The notes under the pieces are model-generated. The model ran no database searches, was not told where the DNA came from, and saw only the letters and a program-made list of their open reading frames with translations. 39,100 nucleotides of DNA from JAJPXC01 sp964520525 (GTDB lineage Bacteria; Bacteroidota; Bacteroidia; Bacteroidales; Muribaculaceae), in contig CAZFNR010000015.1 of NCBI GenBank assembly GCA_964520525.1, positions 1 through 39,100 of the forward strand, written 5' to 3'. Shown piece by piece: positions 23,205 through 32,345 of this stretch. Positions within the stretch are counted from its first letter, which is position 1. The number at the start of each line of letters is the position of its first letter. The translations under genes were made by a program, and so were the position numbers.

Positions 23205-26200
23205 TTAAGGGTTGTCAAGGAGCGGGTCGTCGCCTTCCGAGCCTTCGGGATATTCCGGCAATTCAGACTTTGAAGTGGCGGGCTTCGCCGGAGCCGGTTC
23301 GACGGGTTTGGCGGGTTTCTCCGGTTTGGCGTGAGCTGCCGGAGATCCGGACTTTTCGGTCGGTTTTGCTTCAGGCTCAGCCGCTGTCGCCGGTTTCTCG
23401 TCGGGTGATTGTTCGGGTAGGTCGCCGCTGTCGTCTTTGTCGCCGGTATCGGTGGTCGCGGTCTCGGGAGCGGGGGCGTCCTCGGCTTCTTTAAGCGTCT
23501 CCGGCTCGCCGAACACTTCGGGCGGCAGCACATTTTCCTGAGCCTCGCGGTAGTTCTGCTCCTCGAGGTAGCGGAAATATTCCTCAAACGAACGTCCTTC
23601 CTTGATTAACGTTTCAAAATTCTTGGCGCTTATAATCACAGGGCGCACCTGTCGGGGTATTTGCAATTTTGCGTCGTCGGCCATCACCCTGCGGTAATGG
23701 TTCAGTTCGTTCATATTGGTGAACCCCTTTATTATAAGCAATCCGAGCCGTCCAAAGTTCATCTGTTCGAGGTCAAAATCTTTGACGACAAACGAAGTGA
23801 AGTTGTGTCGGGCGATGTCGAAAAGCAATTGGTTTGACGAGACGGAGTCGGTGGGGAACAGCAACACGAGATATTGTTCGTTGTCGGGGTTCAGCTCAAA
23901 CTGTGCGGGAGCGTCGGGGTCGCCTGTCAAGGTCGAGTCGTTGGTCAGTCTCAAGTCCCACAGCATACCTCGCGTATTGGAGCCTGTCGATTGCAACTGC
24001 CGTCCGCGTGCCATCTGTTTGAGATATGACGAGGCGAGCGGGGTTATGTCGGTTTCGGGGTATAGTTCAAGCAGGCTTTTCAGCGTGGACTGGAATTCCT
24101 CGGGTTTCTTTTCGGTGACATAGGCCAACGCGTGCAGGAACATGAATTTTGGCATCAGCTTGCTCATGGGGAATTTTGCCACCATCTCGTTGTAGGCGTT
24201 GTGGACCTGGTCGTTGTTGTTGGATAGATAAGCCTCGTAGGCTCGTTCATACATTTCCTCTTGCTGTGAGCCCATCGCCTTGAGGTTGTCGATATAGCGC
24301 GGGTCGCGCATCGCTTGTCCGTACTTGGAGTCGGGGAAGTCGTTGATGATGAGCTGCCGGTAGCGTTCGGCGTCGGCTGTGTTCCCCTCGCGCATATACA
24401 TCAGATAGAGGTTGTAGTATGTGTCGAGGCGGTAAACATTGTCGGGGTAGCGTGACAGCAGCCGTCCGAACTCGCTTGCTGCGGCCGGGAAGTCCTCAAG
24501 TTTGTCTTTCAGTATTACCCCCATGTTGTAGAGTCCTTCTTGAATCACGTCGTTCGACACCATGCGCTCCTCGTCTGTTGCCGGAATCTGTTTCAGGTAG
24601 TACTCGGGGAAGTGGGGGTCGTTTTCATGCTCTTTGGCCTCCTTTTCCTCTTGTGTTTCCGGCGATGTTTCCTGGCTCTCCTCTTCGGAGTCCTTTGCGT
24701 CTTCGTCGTCGCCGTCGCCGCCGCCGTTGGAACTGAACTCGTTCATGTCAAACGACGATTTGTTTCGTCGTCGCCAATCGTCTTCAAGTTTGCGGCTTCC
24801 CCACCGCTTTTGGAAGTCGGTTTTGCCGGCGTTGCGTGTTGCGGTATTGTAGAAATACCAAGAGTCGTCGCTGTTGAGTGTGAAGGTTTTCGGAGCGTTG
24901 GAAGAGTTGAGCGAGTTGCCTTTGGCGGCCTGCTCCGCGAGATATTCCTCGCGTGCGGCAGCCTCGGCTTCCTCTTTTTCCTTCTTTTTGAGGTCGTCGA
25001 TGATTTTGTTTATAACGTTCATCCGTTCCTCTTCGCTCATTGCCGACAGTCGCAGCAACGAGTCCTGAAGTGTGACATTTTGGGCGTAGACGGCGAGTTC
25101 GTCGAGCACGTCGGAGCGGCGTTTGAGCAGATCGTAGTCGGGGTAGTCCTCGGGGAGCAGAGGCAGAGCCTCGGCGAAGCAAGGTTGCGCGAGGTCATAT
25201 TCGTGTCGTGTGTAGTAAAGTTGTCCCAGCGTTATCTGGCTAATTGCTTTGTCGATGCCGTTGCGTTTGCTCTTTTCGGCAGCGAGCTTGTAGTTGTCGA
25301 TGGCTTTCAATGTGTCGCCGCGGCTCAGATAGAGGTTGCCAATGGCGTAGTATACCTGGTCTAAGTATTCGGCGTTGCGGTCATAGCGGGTCATGCGTTT
25401 TAGCGCTTTGACTTCAGGCTCGATGTTTTCGCCGGAGTAGACTTCGCTCTGTTTGATGCGCGCGTTGAACTTGGTGCGGTATGAAGCGCTTGACGCGCTT
25501 CCTGCTTTCTTGAACGCTTCGTAGGCTTCGTTCTTGCGGCCAAGACGGGAGTAAACCTGCCCTAACAGGAAGTTTAGACGAGTCTTCTGCGGTCCTTTGG
25601 CATAGTGTATGGCCTCTTTCAGATAAGGTATTGATTTTTCATATTCTTTGCTGCGTATGCACCAGTCGGCGTAGGTGTGGTTGTACAGCCCTTTCAGCGT
25701 CTTGTTTGTCAGTTCCTCGGGTTTGATGCGTTTGATGATAGTCTCCGCTTCAAAAAGCCAGTCGAGACCGCAGTAGCTGCGCGCTTGCCATAGATTGGCC
25801 TCGGTGACGGTGTTTGGGAGCCATTTGAAGTGTTTTGAGATGTAGAAGAATGTCGAAGCCGCGCCGAGGAAGTCGCCGTTGTAGTATTGTCCGCGGCCCA
25901 TCATCAGCCATGCGTTGTGAAGAAAGGGGTTGTATTCCTCGCGTTTCATCCACGCTTTGTAGGCGGGGTCGTTGGCTTTTCCCGATTTTTTCGCGGGGCG
26001 TTTCTTTATCGAGCGCAACTGTATGGCTTTCTGCGCTTTCTCTATCGAGCGGTTGAAGTCGCCGGTGGGTTGAGGGGCTTTGGGGTCAGACTTTGCTTCG
26101 ACCGGATGCATGAACACCATCTGCGAGTAGTCGTCCTCGTAGGCCCGTTCCATCTCGGCCAAAGTCTCTTTGTAGTGAGTGTCGCCGTTGAAATAGATGT

Positions 26201-26333
26201 TGTAGCGGGTGATGAACGCAGTGTAGCTGCGGCTTGCGGCGGTGTTCTTTTTCAGGGAACACGCCGAAAAGGCGACCGCCGTCAGAATGGTCGCCGATAC
26301 CGCCAACAAACTGGTCCATCGGGTATTTTTCAT
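23205..26333 (-). CDS. porW: PorW/SprE, TPR lipoprotein of type IX secretion
   Basis: A 1042-residue lipoprotein. The signal peptide ends in VAFSAC with the lipid-bearing Cys25. Then come SRSYTAFITRYNIYFNGDTHYKE, a marker of the SprE/PorW family, and many tetratricopeptide-type helices between about 130 and 420 and again 600-760 (for example YADWCIRSKEYEKSIPYLKE, IGNLYLSRGDTLKAIDNY). A long acidic and charged linker (about 440-600) and a Pro/Ala/Glu/Lys-rich C-terminal tail (about 935-1042) are of low complexity. PorW is needed to link the T9SS rotor to the outer-membrane translocon. Here it sits immediately upstream of porX. Confidence 0.9.
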   Translation of the reverse strand: MKNTRWTSLLAVSATILTAVAFSACSLKKNTAASRSYTAFITRYNIYFNGDTHYKETLAEMERAYEDDYSQMVFMHPVEAKSDPKAPQPTGDFNRSIEKAQKAIQLRSIKKRPAKKSGKANDPAYKAWMKREEYNPFLHNAWLMMGRGQYYNGDFLGAASTFFYISKHFKWLPNTVTEANLWQARSYCGLDWLFEAETIIKRIKPEELTNKTLKGLYNHTYADWCIRSKEYEKSIPYLKEAIHYAKGPQKTRLNFLLGQVYSRLGRKNEAYEAFKKAGSASSASYRTKFNARIKQSEVYSGENIEPEVKALKRMTRYDRNAEYLDQVYYAIGNLYLSRGDTLKAIDNYKLAAEKSKRNGIDKAISQITLGQLYYTRHEYDLAQPCFAEALPLLPEDYPDYDLLKRRSDVLDELAVYAQNVTLQDSLLRLSAMSEEERMNVINKIIDDLKKKEKEEAEAAAREEYLAEQAAKGNSLNSSNAPKTFTLNSDDSWYFYNTATRNAGKTDFQKRWGSRKLEDDWRRRNKSSFDMNEFSSNGGGDGDDEDAKDSEEESQETSPETQEEKEAKEHENDPHFPEYYLKQIPATDEERMVSNDVIQEGLYNMGVILKDKLEDFPAAASEFGRLLSRYPDNVYRLDTYYNLYLMYMREGNTADAERYRQLIINDFPDSKYGQAMRDPRYIDNLKAMGSQQEEMYERAYEAYLSNNNDQVHNAYNEMVAKFPMSKLMPKFMFLHALAYVTEKKPEEFQSTLKSLLELYPETDITPLASSYLKQMARGRQLQSTGSNTRGMLWDLRLTNDSTLTGDPDAPAQFELNPDNEQYLVLLFPTDSVSSNQLLFDIARHNFTSFVVKDFDLEQMNFGRLGLLIIKGFTNMNELNHYRRVMADDAKLQIPRQVRPVIISAKNFETLIKEGRSFEEYFRYLEEQNYREAQENVLPPEVFGEPETLKEAEDAPAPETATTDTGDKDDSGDLPEQSPDEKPATAAEPEAKPTEKSGSPAAHAKPEKPAKPVEPAPAKPATSKSELPEYPEGSEGDDPLLDNP

Positions 26334-26361
26334 CTTATACTTAACGATTGCGAGTTGCGGT

Positions 26362-27114
26362 TTATTGCCTGCTGCAGCATTTGCAGGAGCGGTCGTGACG
26401 GAACGGGATGGTCGCGAACTGCATGGTCAGCAGGTCAATGGTCAGCAGTCGGCCGGTCAGCAGTTGGCCAACGCCGGTCACAAATTTGATGGCCTCGGCG
26501 GCTTGGATTGAGCCGACAACCCCCGGCACAGCCCCGAATGGTCCCGCGAAAGGCTCTTTGGCGGGTGGGTCGGGGAAAAGGCAGCGGTAGCACGGCGCTC
26601 CTTTAACCCATGTTGTCGCTTGTCCGCTAAAGCGGGAAATGGCTCCGATGCTGAACGGGGTTCCGTCTGCGACACAGATGTCATTTATCAGAAATTTTGC
26701 TTCGTGGTTGTCGGTAGCGTCGATTGCGAAATCGGTGTCGCGCAGCAGCGCCGCTGCGTTGTCGCGGTCAAACATCTCCGCTACGGTCTCTATTGCGATA
26801 TTGGGGTTGAGCGCGGTCAGCTTGTCGCGAGCCGATTCCACTTTCAGCCGTCCGACATCGGCGGTGGAGTGGAGTATCTGGCGTTGCAGGTTTGAGTAGT
26901 CCACGCGGTCGCCGTCGACGATGGTCAGTCGACCGACACCGGCGGCAGTGAGATAATATGCTGCCGCTGAGCCTAACGCTCCCGCTCCGATTATGAGCAG
27001 ATGCGATGAGCGCAGCCGCAACTGGCCGCGCTCTCCTATCTCGGGGAGCTGCATCTGGCGTTGGTAGCGTTGCGACTCGTCACCGTTCCACTCTGCATTG
27101 AAGGCTTGGTTCAA
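26362..27114 (-). CDS. MoeB/ThiF/HesA-family adenylyltransferase
   Basis: A 250-residue E1-like enzyme that adenylates the C-terminal glycine of a small sulphur carrier such as ThiS or MoaD. RYQRQMQLPEIGERGQLRL leads into the nucleotide loop IIGAGALGSAAAYYLTAAGVG (about 41-61). DGDRVDYSNLQRQILH, KLTALNPNI and DATDNHEAKFLIND follow in order. The zinc cysteines are CYRC (about 185) and CKCC near the C-terminus. There is no rhodanese domain. No sulphur carrier is nearby, so thiamin versus molybdopterin cannot be settled. It sits 28 bases before porW, an unexpected place. Confidence 0.87.
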   Translation of the reverse strand: MNQAFNAEWNGDESQRYQRQMQLPEIGERGQLRLRSSHLLIIGAGALGSAAAYYLTAAGVGRLTIVDGDRVDYSNLQRQILHSTADVGRLKVESARDKLTALNPNIAIETVAEMFDRDNAAALLRDTDFAIDATDNHEAKFLINDICVADGTPFSIGAISRFSGQATTWVKGAPCYRCLFPDPPAKEPFAGPFGAVPGVVGSIQAAEAIKFVTGVGQLLTGRLLTIDLLTMQFATIPFRHDRSCKCCSRQ

Positions 27115-27138
27115 ATCGGGGGAGGGTTAGGATTGTCA

Positions 27139-27456
27139 TCAATGTCGCGCGCCTGCGCCGGGACGGTGTCCGTTGCCGCCGGGATGGTGGTTGTTGCCGC
27201 CGCCCGGGCGTTGCCCGTCGGGCTGGTGCCCCGGGGATGGGGGGTTGTGGGGCGGTGCTGGTTGCGGTTTAGCCGGTGACGGTTTAGGCGGAGCCGGGGG
27301 GAGCGGGTCGAGCGGCACAGCCGGGGGGAGAATCGGGCCATAGTAGTCAATCGGATAGTAATCGACAGTGTAGGTCTCTGCCACCGGCACGCATCCTGTC
27401 ATAACGCTCAACGCTATGACCGACAGAACTAACTTATATTTCAGACTGAATTTCAT
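27139..27456 (-). CDS. Small lipoprotein with Pro/Gly/His-rich tail
   Basis: A 105-residue protein beginning MKFSLKYKLVLSVIALSVMTGC, a lipoprotein signal peptide with Cys22. A YTVDYYPIDYYGPI segment follows, then a low-complexity tail of prolines and later glycine, histidine and arginine (PGGGNNHHPGGNGHRPGAG). Start set at ATG 27456; the frame is open for 32 codons more but that part crosses the promoter. Family unknown. It heads the minus-strand run that contains porW and porX. Confidence 0.7.
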   Translation of the reverse strand: MKFSLKYKLVLSVIALSVMTGCVPVAETYTVDYYPIDYYGPILPPAVPLDPLPPAPPKPSPAKPQPAPPHNPPSPGHQPDGQRPGGGNNHHPGGNGHRPGAGARH

Positions 27457-27482
27457 AAACGCTGTTAGATTATAATGCAAAG

Positions 27483-27513
27483 CAAATATAGTGACCTTTA
27501 TTTGAATAACCAA
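27483..27513 (-). promoter_or_regulatory. Promoter of the lipoprotein-moeB-porW-porX-tsaE-birA run
   Basis: TTG at 27513-27511 (within TTTTTG), 20 bases, then TATATTTG at 27490-27483 on the minus strand: a perfect Bacteroidetes promoter. The lipoprotein ATG is about 20 bases past the expected start of transcription. No other promoter as good is seen between the six genes. Confidence 0.75.
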
Positions 27514-27652
27514 AAATCGGATAAAATTACGGTTAAATCGGAATTTTAACAACTATTATGGAGCAGAAATATCGTGGCAGATTAAACTTATCAGACAAAA
27601 TGTTGTCTATTATAGTGTTTTAACAAAAAAATCCATCAATATTCGCTTTTTC

Positions 27653-30448
27653 ATGAAAAAGATATTGACTGTCATAATATTGACTGTTTCGGTTGCCGTG
27701 GGTCAAGCCGCTTCTCTGCGCGGAGTGGTCAGAGATGAGGCGGGCGAGGGCTTGCCGGATGCTACCGTGAGGTTGCTCATGGCTCGCGACAGCTCTTATG
27801 TCAAAGGAGCCGCAGCCAATCTCCACGGCAACTACATCATCGACGGCCTGAAAGCCGGGAAATATATCGTGTCGGTCTCTTATTTGGGATATGTCACGGC
27901 CTACCGTAATGTGACAGTCGGAGAAGGCTCGGTCAAGGTTCCGCCAATCACTTTGCACGAGTCGGCCGTTATGCTCAAGGAGGCGACAGTAGTCGGCATC
28001 AAGACACCGGTAAAAGTGATGGAAGACACGGTGGAATTTAATGCGGATTCCTATAAAACACAGCCAAACGCCGTGGTCGAGGATTTGCTGAAACGCCTTC
28101 CCGGCGTTGAAATCGGCACCGATGGCAAAATCACCGCCAACGGCCGTGAAGTGACCAAAATTCTTGTCGACGGCAAGGAGTTTTTCTCTGATGACCCCCA
28201 AGTGGCTTCTAAAAACCTGCCTGTCAATATGGTAGACAAGCTGCAAGTGGTCGACCGCAAGAGTGACCTGGCTCGTATGACGGGCGTTGACGACGGCGAG
28301 GAGGAGACAGTCATCAATCTAACAGTCAAAAAAGGGATGAAAAACGGTTGGTTTGGCACAGTTGAAGCCGGATACGGCACCGATGACCGCTACCAAACCA
28401 CCTTCAACATCAACCGTTTTTGGAACGACAACCAGTTGACACTGCTCGGCGGCGCTAACAATACCAACGACCTCGGTTTCACCGACGGTAATGGCAACCG
28501 TTTCCGCCGATTCGGCTCAGACAGAGGTATAAACACATCGCAACGCTTTGGCGTCAACTTTAACGTCGGCAATAAAGAGATATTCCGTGTTGGCGGCGAT
28601 GTCATGTACTCCCACTCTGACCGCGACACCCGTCAGCTCCAAAACCGTCAGTACCTATTTACCGATTCGGCCTCGTATGCCGAAAGCGGTTCGATGGCTC
28701 GCGACAAGGGGCACAACCTCCGTGCCGACTTCCGCGTCGAGTGGAAACCCGACTCGTTCAACTCGTTTGATTTCCGTCCGCGGTTCTCGTTTAACCACAA
28801 CAATAGCGAGAGCATCGACTCGACGCTCAACCTCGCCGGTGATATGCTCCGCTCGCCGGTGACGCGTAGTTTCAACTCGATTAATTCCAAGGGCGATTCC
28901 TATGAAGTGAGCGGTAACGCCATTTTCAACCATAACTTCAAGCATCACCGCGGTCGCAGTTATTCGCTTAATCTCCGCTACTCGTTCAGCGATGTCACCG
29001 AGCGCAGCAACACGTTCTCTGAAAACCTGTTCTATCTGCTCAATGACTCAATCGACGCCTACGACCAATATGGCGACGAGCACACATGGAACAACCGTAT
29101 CCAAGCCCGCGCCACATGGACCGAGCCGTTGGGTGATGTGAAAAACGGCAATTTCTTGACGTTTGCCTACCAATTTGCCTACCGCTGGAACAACGCCGAC
29201 AAACTTGTCTATGACCGCGACGTGACCCTCTCTCCCGATGGATTGCCAATCATCAATCCCGACCTTGCCTACGTTGACTCGCTCAGCAACAGTTTCCGCA
29301 ACGACTTCTTCACCCAAAATATACGCATCGGCTATAAGCGCGTCAAAAATAAATATAGCCTCGATGCCGGTTTATCGTTGGTACCCTCGATGTCAAAGAG
29401 CCGCAACCTTGTCGATGGCAACAAAGACATCCCCAAACGCTGGGTGTGGAACGTGGCACCATTTCTTAACTACCGCTACCGACTTGGCAAAAGCCGCTCG
29501 CTTTTCATCTACTACCGCGGGCGCAGCTCTGAGCCGTCGATGACACAATTGCAGCCGGTAGCCGACTACTCAAATCCGCTGCGTATAGTAGTCGGTAATC
29601 CTGACCTCGACCCGACATTTACCCACTATATGCGCCTCCGCTTCCAAGACTTCAACGCCGAGAAGCAACGCTCTATCATGGTGATGGCCGATGCGCAAAT
29701 GGCACAAAATTCTATCGTTTCGCGCACAAGCTACAACCCTGCGACGGGTGGGCAGACAACGACCTATACCAACGTCAACGGCGTGTGGAGCCTCCGGGTG
29801 ATGAATATGTTCTCAATGCCATTGCGCAACAAAGCTTGGACGTTTACCAACAACTTCTTCTCTATGTTCAACCATAACGTCGGCTTTAACAATGATTTGC
29901 GCAACACGAGCTCGTCTCTCCGCCTCAATGAGAGCGCGGCGATAGCTTGGCGACCGCAAAACGTCGAACTCGAATTGCGCCCATTTTATAGCTTGCAGAC
30001 GACATGGAACTCTATCCAATCAATCTCCACTCCCGATGTCCACACCTATGGCGGCAGGTTTAACGGCACATATTACACCCCATTCGGCATTGTCCTCGCC
30101 ACCGACGTCAGCTATACAGGCACGTCGGGCTACGCTGCCGGATTTGACTCCAACTATTGGATGTGGAACGGCTCAATCTCTTATCAGTTCATGGCAGGCA
30201 AAGCGGCTACCGTGGCTCTCAAAGTCTATGACTTGTTGCAACAGAAGTCAAACGTGAGCCGCACCGTTACCGCCAACTATATTGACGACACGAGCTACAA
30301 CTCGCTCACTCGTTACTTCATGGTGACATTCACCTATAAATTCAACACATTCGGTAAGGGCAACGAACCGCAGAGCCGCAGTGCCCGTCGATTCGGTCCC
30401 GGCGGCCCCGGCGGTCCCGGCGGCCCTCCGCCCGGCATCCGTCGCTAA
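27653..30448 (+). CDS. Outer-membrane beta-barrel protein with carboxypeptidase-regulatory N-terminal domain
   Basis: A 931-residue protein of the TonB-receptor-like outer-membrane family. The signal peptide is MKKILTVIILTVSVAVGQAA. Residues 22-105 form a carboxypeptidase-regulatory domain (LRGVVRDEAGEGLPDATVRLL ends in VPPITL). A plug-like region follows with NAVVEDLLKRLPGVEIGTDG and ITKILVDGKEFF, and the rest to about 905 is a barrel of alternating strands. A Gly-Pro tail (FGPGGPGGPGGPPPG) ends it. No SusD partner is adjacent, so it is not a typical glycan locus. A poor box (AATATTCG, 27638-27645) ends seven bases before the ATG. The gene overlaps the convergent lipoprotein by four bases. 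Confidence 0.87.
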   Translation: MKKILTVIILTVSVAVGQAASLRGVVRDEAGEGLPDATVRLLMARDSSYVKGAAANLHGNYIIDGLKAGKYIVSVSYLGYVTAYRNVTVGEGSVKVPPITLHESAVMLKEATVVGIKTPVKVMEDTVEFNADSYKTQPNAVVEDLLKRLPGVEIGTDGKITANGREVTKILVDGKEFFSDDPQVASKNLPVNMVDKLQVVDRKSDLARMTGVDDGEEETVINLTVKKGMKNGWFGTVEAGYGTDDRYQTTFNINRFWNDNQLTLLGGANNTNDLGFTDGNGNRFRRFGSDRGINTSQRFGVNFNVGNKEIFRVGGDVMYSHSDRDTRQLQNRQYLFTDSASYAESGSMARDKGHNLRADFRVEWKPDSFNSFDFRPRFSFNHNNSESIDSTLNLAGDMLRSPVTRSFNSINSKGDSYEVSGNAIFNHNFKHHRGRSYSLNLRYSFSDVTERSNTFSENLFYLLNDSIDAYDQYGDEHTWNNRIQARATWTEPLGDVKNGNFLTFAYQFAYRWNNADKLVYDRDVTLSPDGLPIINPDLAYVDSLSNSFRNDFFTQNIRIGYKRVKNKYSLDAGLSLVPSMSKSRNLVDGNKDIPKRWVWNVAPFLNYRYRLGKSRSLFIYYRGRSSEPSMTQLQPVADYSNPLRIVVGNPDLDPTFTHYMRLRFQDFNAEKQRSIMVMADAQMAQNSIVSRTSYNPATGGQTTTYTNVNGVWSLRVMNMFSMPLRNKAWTFTNNFFSMFNHNVGFNNDLRNTSSSLRLNESAAIAWRPQNVELELRPFYSLQTTWNSIQSISTPDVHTYGGRFNGTYYTPFGIVLATDVSYTGTSGYAAGFDSNYWMWNGSISYQFMAGKAATVALKVYDLLQQKSNVSRTVTANYIDDTSYNSLTRYFMVTFTYKFNTFGKGNEPQSRSARRFGPGGPGGPGGPPPGIRR

Positions 30449-31116
30449 AGGTCGGTGACGACGATGACGGTATGGGTTTCGGCTCCTCGCCGACGCATCG
30501 AATACCATCGGTCGCCATTCTCACAACGGCGTTGCAACGTGCAGCTCTCGAGCGGCGTAGCAGCGCCGTTTATCGTTAACGTGGCTTGCTCCAACGCCCC
30601 CTCGGAGTCGCCTGCGGGATTGAACGTGATGTTGTCGCCGCTACCGAGGTCGCGCATCTCTATCCGACCGTCGCTGTGGCGCGTGACGATTATGCCTGGG
30701 TTGTCGTCGTAGACCATCGTCAGTAGGTCGGATGTGAAACGGGAGCGGCTGTCGGCCAGTTCGGGGGAGAAATCGTAACTGTCGTCAATATCGCGGGGTG
30801 TCACTTTTACTGTCAGCGTCAGGCGGGTGTCGTCGGCGAGGAGCGTCAGTTCCCCTTCTCCCGGCGATATTCCGCTGATTGTGATGACGTGACCGTTTAG
30901 CCGGGCGTCAAACAGGTCGGGGCGGCTGTTTTCTGAAATAACCACATCATTCGCGTCGAGTACCCGCGCGTCGGCTGTAGAGCCTTCCTCCACATATATC
31001 AAGCCGGGGTTTATTGTGGGGATTGGCTGTCGTTCGCGCTCAGGGTCGGAATCTCCGCAGCTCCACGTCAGGGCTGAAATCAGGAGGATGCACAAAAAGA
31101 GTCGCATTGTCTTCAT
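30445..31116 (-). CDS. Lipoprotein, family unknown
   Basis: A 223-residue lipoprotein with signal MKTMRLFLCILLISALTWSC and lipid Cys20. The N-terminal half (GLIYVEEGSTADARVLDAND, TISGISPGEGELTLLADD) looks like a bacterial immunoglobulin-like fold as found in cell-surface proteins. The C-terminal half is not recognised. It starts at ATG 31116, overlapping the end of the endonuclease gene by four bases, so the two are translated together. Its last four bases overlap the end of the barrel gene on the other strand. Confidence 0.75.
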   Translation of the reverse strand: MKTMRLFLCILLISALTWSCGDSDPERERQPIPTINPGLIYVEEGSTADARVLDANDVVISENSRPDLFDARLNGHVITISGISPGEGELTLLADDTRLTLTVKVTPRDIDDSYDFSPELADSRSRFTSDLLTMVYDDNPGIIVTRHSDGRIEMRDLGSGDNITFNPAGDSEGALEQATLTINGAATPLESCTLQRRCENGDRWYSMRRRGAETHTVIVVTDL

Positions 31117-32144
31117 CGCACTATGATTTTTAATTTTCCCTCAATGCCGTCGGCTGAGAATCGCAGTTCATGCGTTCCCGCGCCGAGGGTTGCCGGCACG
31201 AGATAGTCGGCGGTCACAGCTGTGCCGTCGACGCTCCACCGCGCATCTTGGGGGATGTGGGGGGAATAAAGGTCTATGCGCGGGTCGGAGAGGGAATAGT
31301 ATGCTCTGATTGGTGTCGGTTGAGGGGTGTCGGGGGCGAATGGCTGTCCCCCTTTCTCTCCCCAGATGTAGTCGGCCAAAGCGGGGTTGGTTACAAACGG
31401 GTTGTGGTTCCCCTGCACCGCCGCCACGGCTTCGTCGCGCCTCCGCTCCCGTTCGCTAACGGGGTCGGAGTTGTGCCATGCCATCAGTTGGCGCGCCGCC
31501 CAGGGTTGCAATATGGGGAAATTGTCGGACATAAAGTTTTCGCCGAGGTTTTTCCAGAAATCGCATGGGTACGCCGCCACCATGTACATCACAGCCCGAG
31601 CGAAGTCGCCCTCATAGCCTTGCGGGGGTTGGTACATATTAATCTCGATGCCGTCGACGAGTCCGCTGCCAGCCTTCCATACTCCGTTGTCAAATGTTGC
31701 TTTGGTTACTTTCCCCGGGGGGTAGTTTCTTTTCACGTCGCCTGTGCCGATGGGCGCGGGCATCAGATTGTGAAGGTCGCGGCTCTGTGGCGCGCCGTCG
31801 GCCATCGACACACCCCACCATTGTGGCGGCAGTATGGCAACGGCTTCCATCGTCGGCGGGGCTGAATGTCCGTCGGCGGGGAACTCTGCCTTGTCGTCGG
31901 AGAAACGGTTGTCGACATCGCCGACGGTCAATGCGTCGGTGGTTCTGAACGCTTCCCACACCCCGCCGGGTGATGTCAGCGACTCTCTCAAGCCGGTCGG
32001 ACGGCATGACGCTCCGACGGCTTCTAGAAGTTCTTTTCCCCGCAGCCCATCCCAGCCGCTGTCGGCTGAGGCGGTCATCGCGGTGGTGACGAGGAGCGTT
32101 GCCGCGGCAAACCCTCCCACTCTGTATTTATAGAAATCCCACAT
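31113..32144 (-). CDS. Secreted endonuclease I family nuclease
   Basis: A 343-residue exported nuclease of the EndA/NucM type, which digests DNA outside the cytoplasm. An N-terminal signal-like helix (GGFAAATLLVTTAMTASA) is followed by the nuclease domain. SRDLHNLMPAPIGTGDVKRN (about 121-140) has the catalytic His in the beta-beta-alpha-metal motif; GYEGDFARAVMYM, LMAWHNSDPVSERERRRDEAV and VQGNHNPFVTNPALADYIWG are the family's further blocks. The C-terminal 70 residues (DARWSVDGTAV... GTHELRFSADGIEGKLKIIVR) form an Ig-like add-on. Own promoter box at 32173-32180. It overlaps the lipoprotein gene by four bases. Confidence 0.87.
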   Translation of the reverse strand: MWDFYKYRVGGFAAATLLVTTAMTASADSGWDGLRGKELLEAVGASCRPTGLRESLTSPGGVWEAFRTTDALTVGDVDNRFSDDKAEFPADGHSAPPTMEAVAILPPQWWGVSMADGAPQSRDLHNLMPAPIGTGDVKRNYPPGKVTKATFDNGVWKAGSGLVDGIEINMYQPPQGYEGDFARAVMYMVAAYPCDFWKNLGENFMSDNFPILQPWAARQLMAWHNSDPVSERERRRDEAVAAVQGNHNPFVTNPALADYIWGEKGGQPFAPDTPQPTPIRAYYSLSDPRIDLYSPHIPQDARWSVDGTAVTADYLVPATLGAGTHELRFSADGIEGKLKIIVR

Positions 32145-32172
32145 TGTTTTCCAAGGACTTGTTGATATTTCG

Positions 32173-32180
32173 CAAAGTTA
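32173..32180 (-). promoter_or_regulatory. Endonuclease-lipoprotein promoter box
   Basis: TAACTTTG followed by CG on the minus strand, a full match to TAnnTTTG, about 28 bases from the ATG. The -33 position has TTC rather than TTG at 20-base spacing. Confidence 0.6.
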
Positions 32181-32312
32181 ACGAAATAGAGCCGGATTGA
32201 GAAGTGAGGCCGCGTGAAAATCTTATCTCGTTTTGGTGGAGTGATGCGCTGTTGAATTTTGGCATTAACTAAATTTAAGTTATAAATTCTTCACGCTCGT
32301 TGAAGTTTTGCG

Positions 32313-32320
32313 TATATTTG
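32313..32320 (+). promoter_or_regulatory. Promoter box of the seven-gene envelope operon
   Basis: TATATTTG followed by TAA, with TTC at 20-base spacing upstream. It lies 25 bases before the first ATG. No other box of this quality is seen within the next 6.7 kb on this strand, so all seven genes are probably one transcript. Confidence 0.65.
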
Positions 32321-32345
32321 TAAAATTAAGTAACAATCGATTGCT

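Noticed and set aside
24540..25364. Plus-strand 274-residue frame within porW
   Set aside because: Valine- and phenylalanine-rich antisense of charged porW repeats; typical artefact of GC-rich coding bias.
30390..30440. Short tandem repeat or CRISPR-like array
   Set aside because: The repeated GGCCCCGGCGGTCCC units are codons of a Gly-Pro tail inside an intact coding sequence; no spacers are present.
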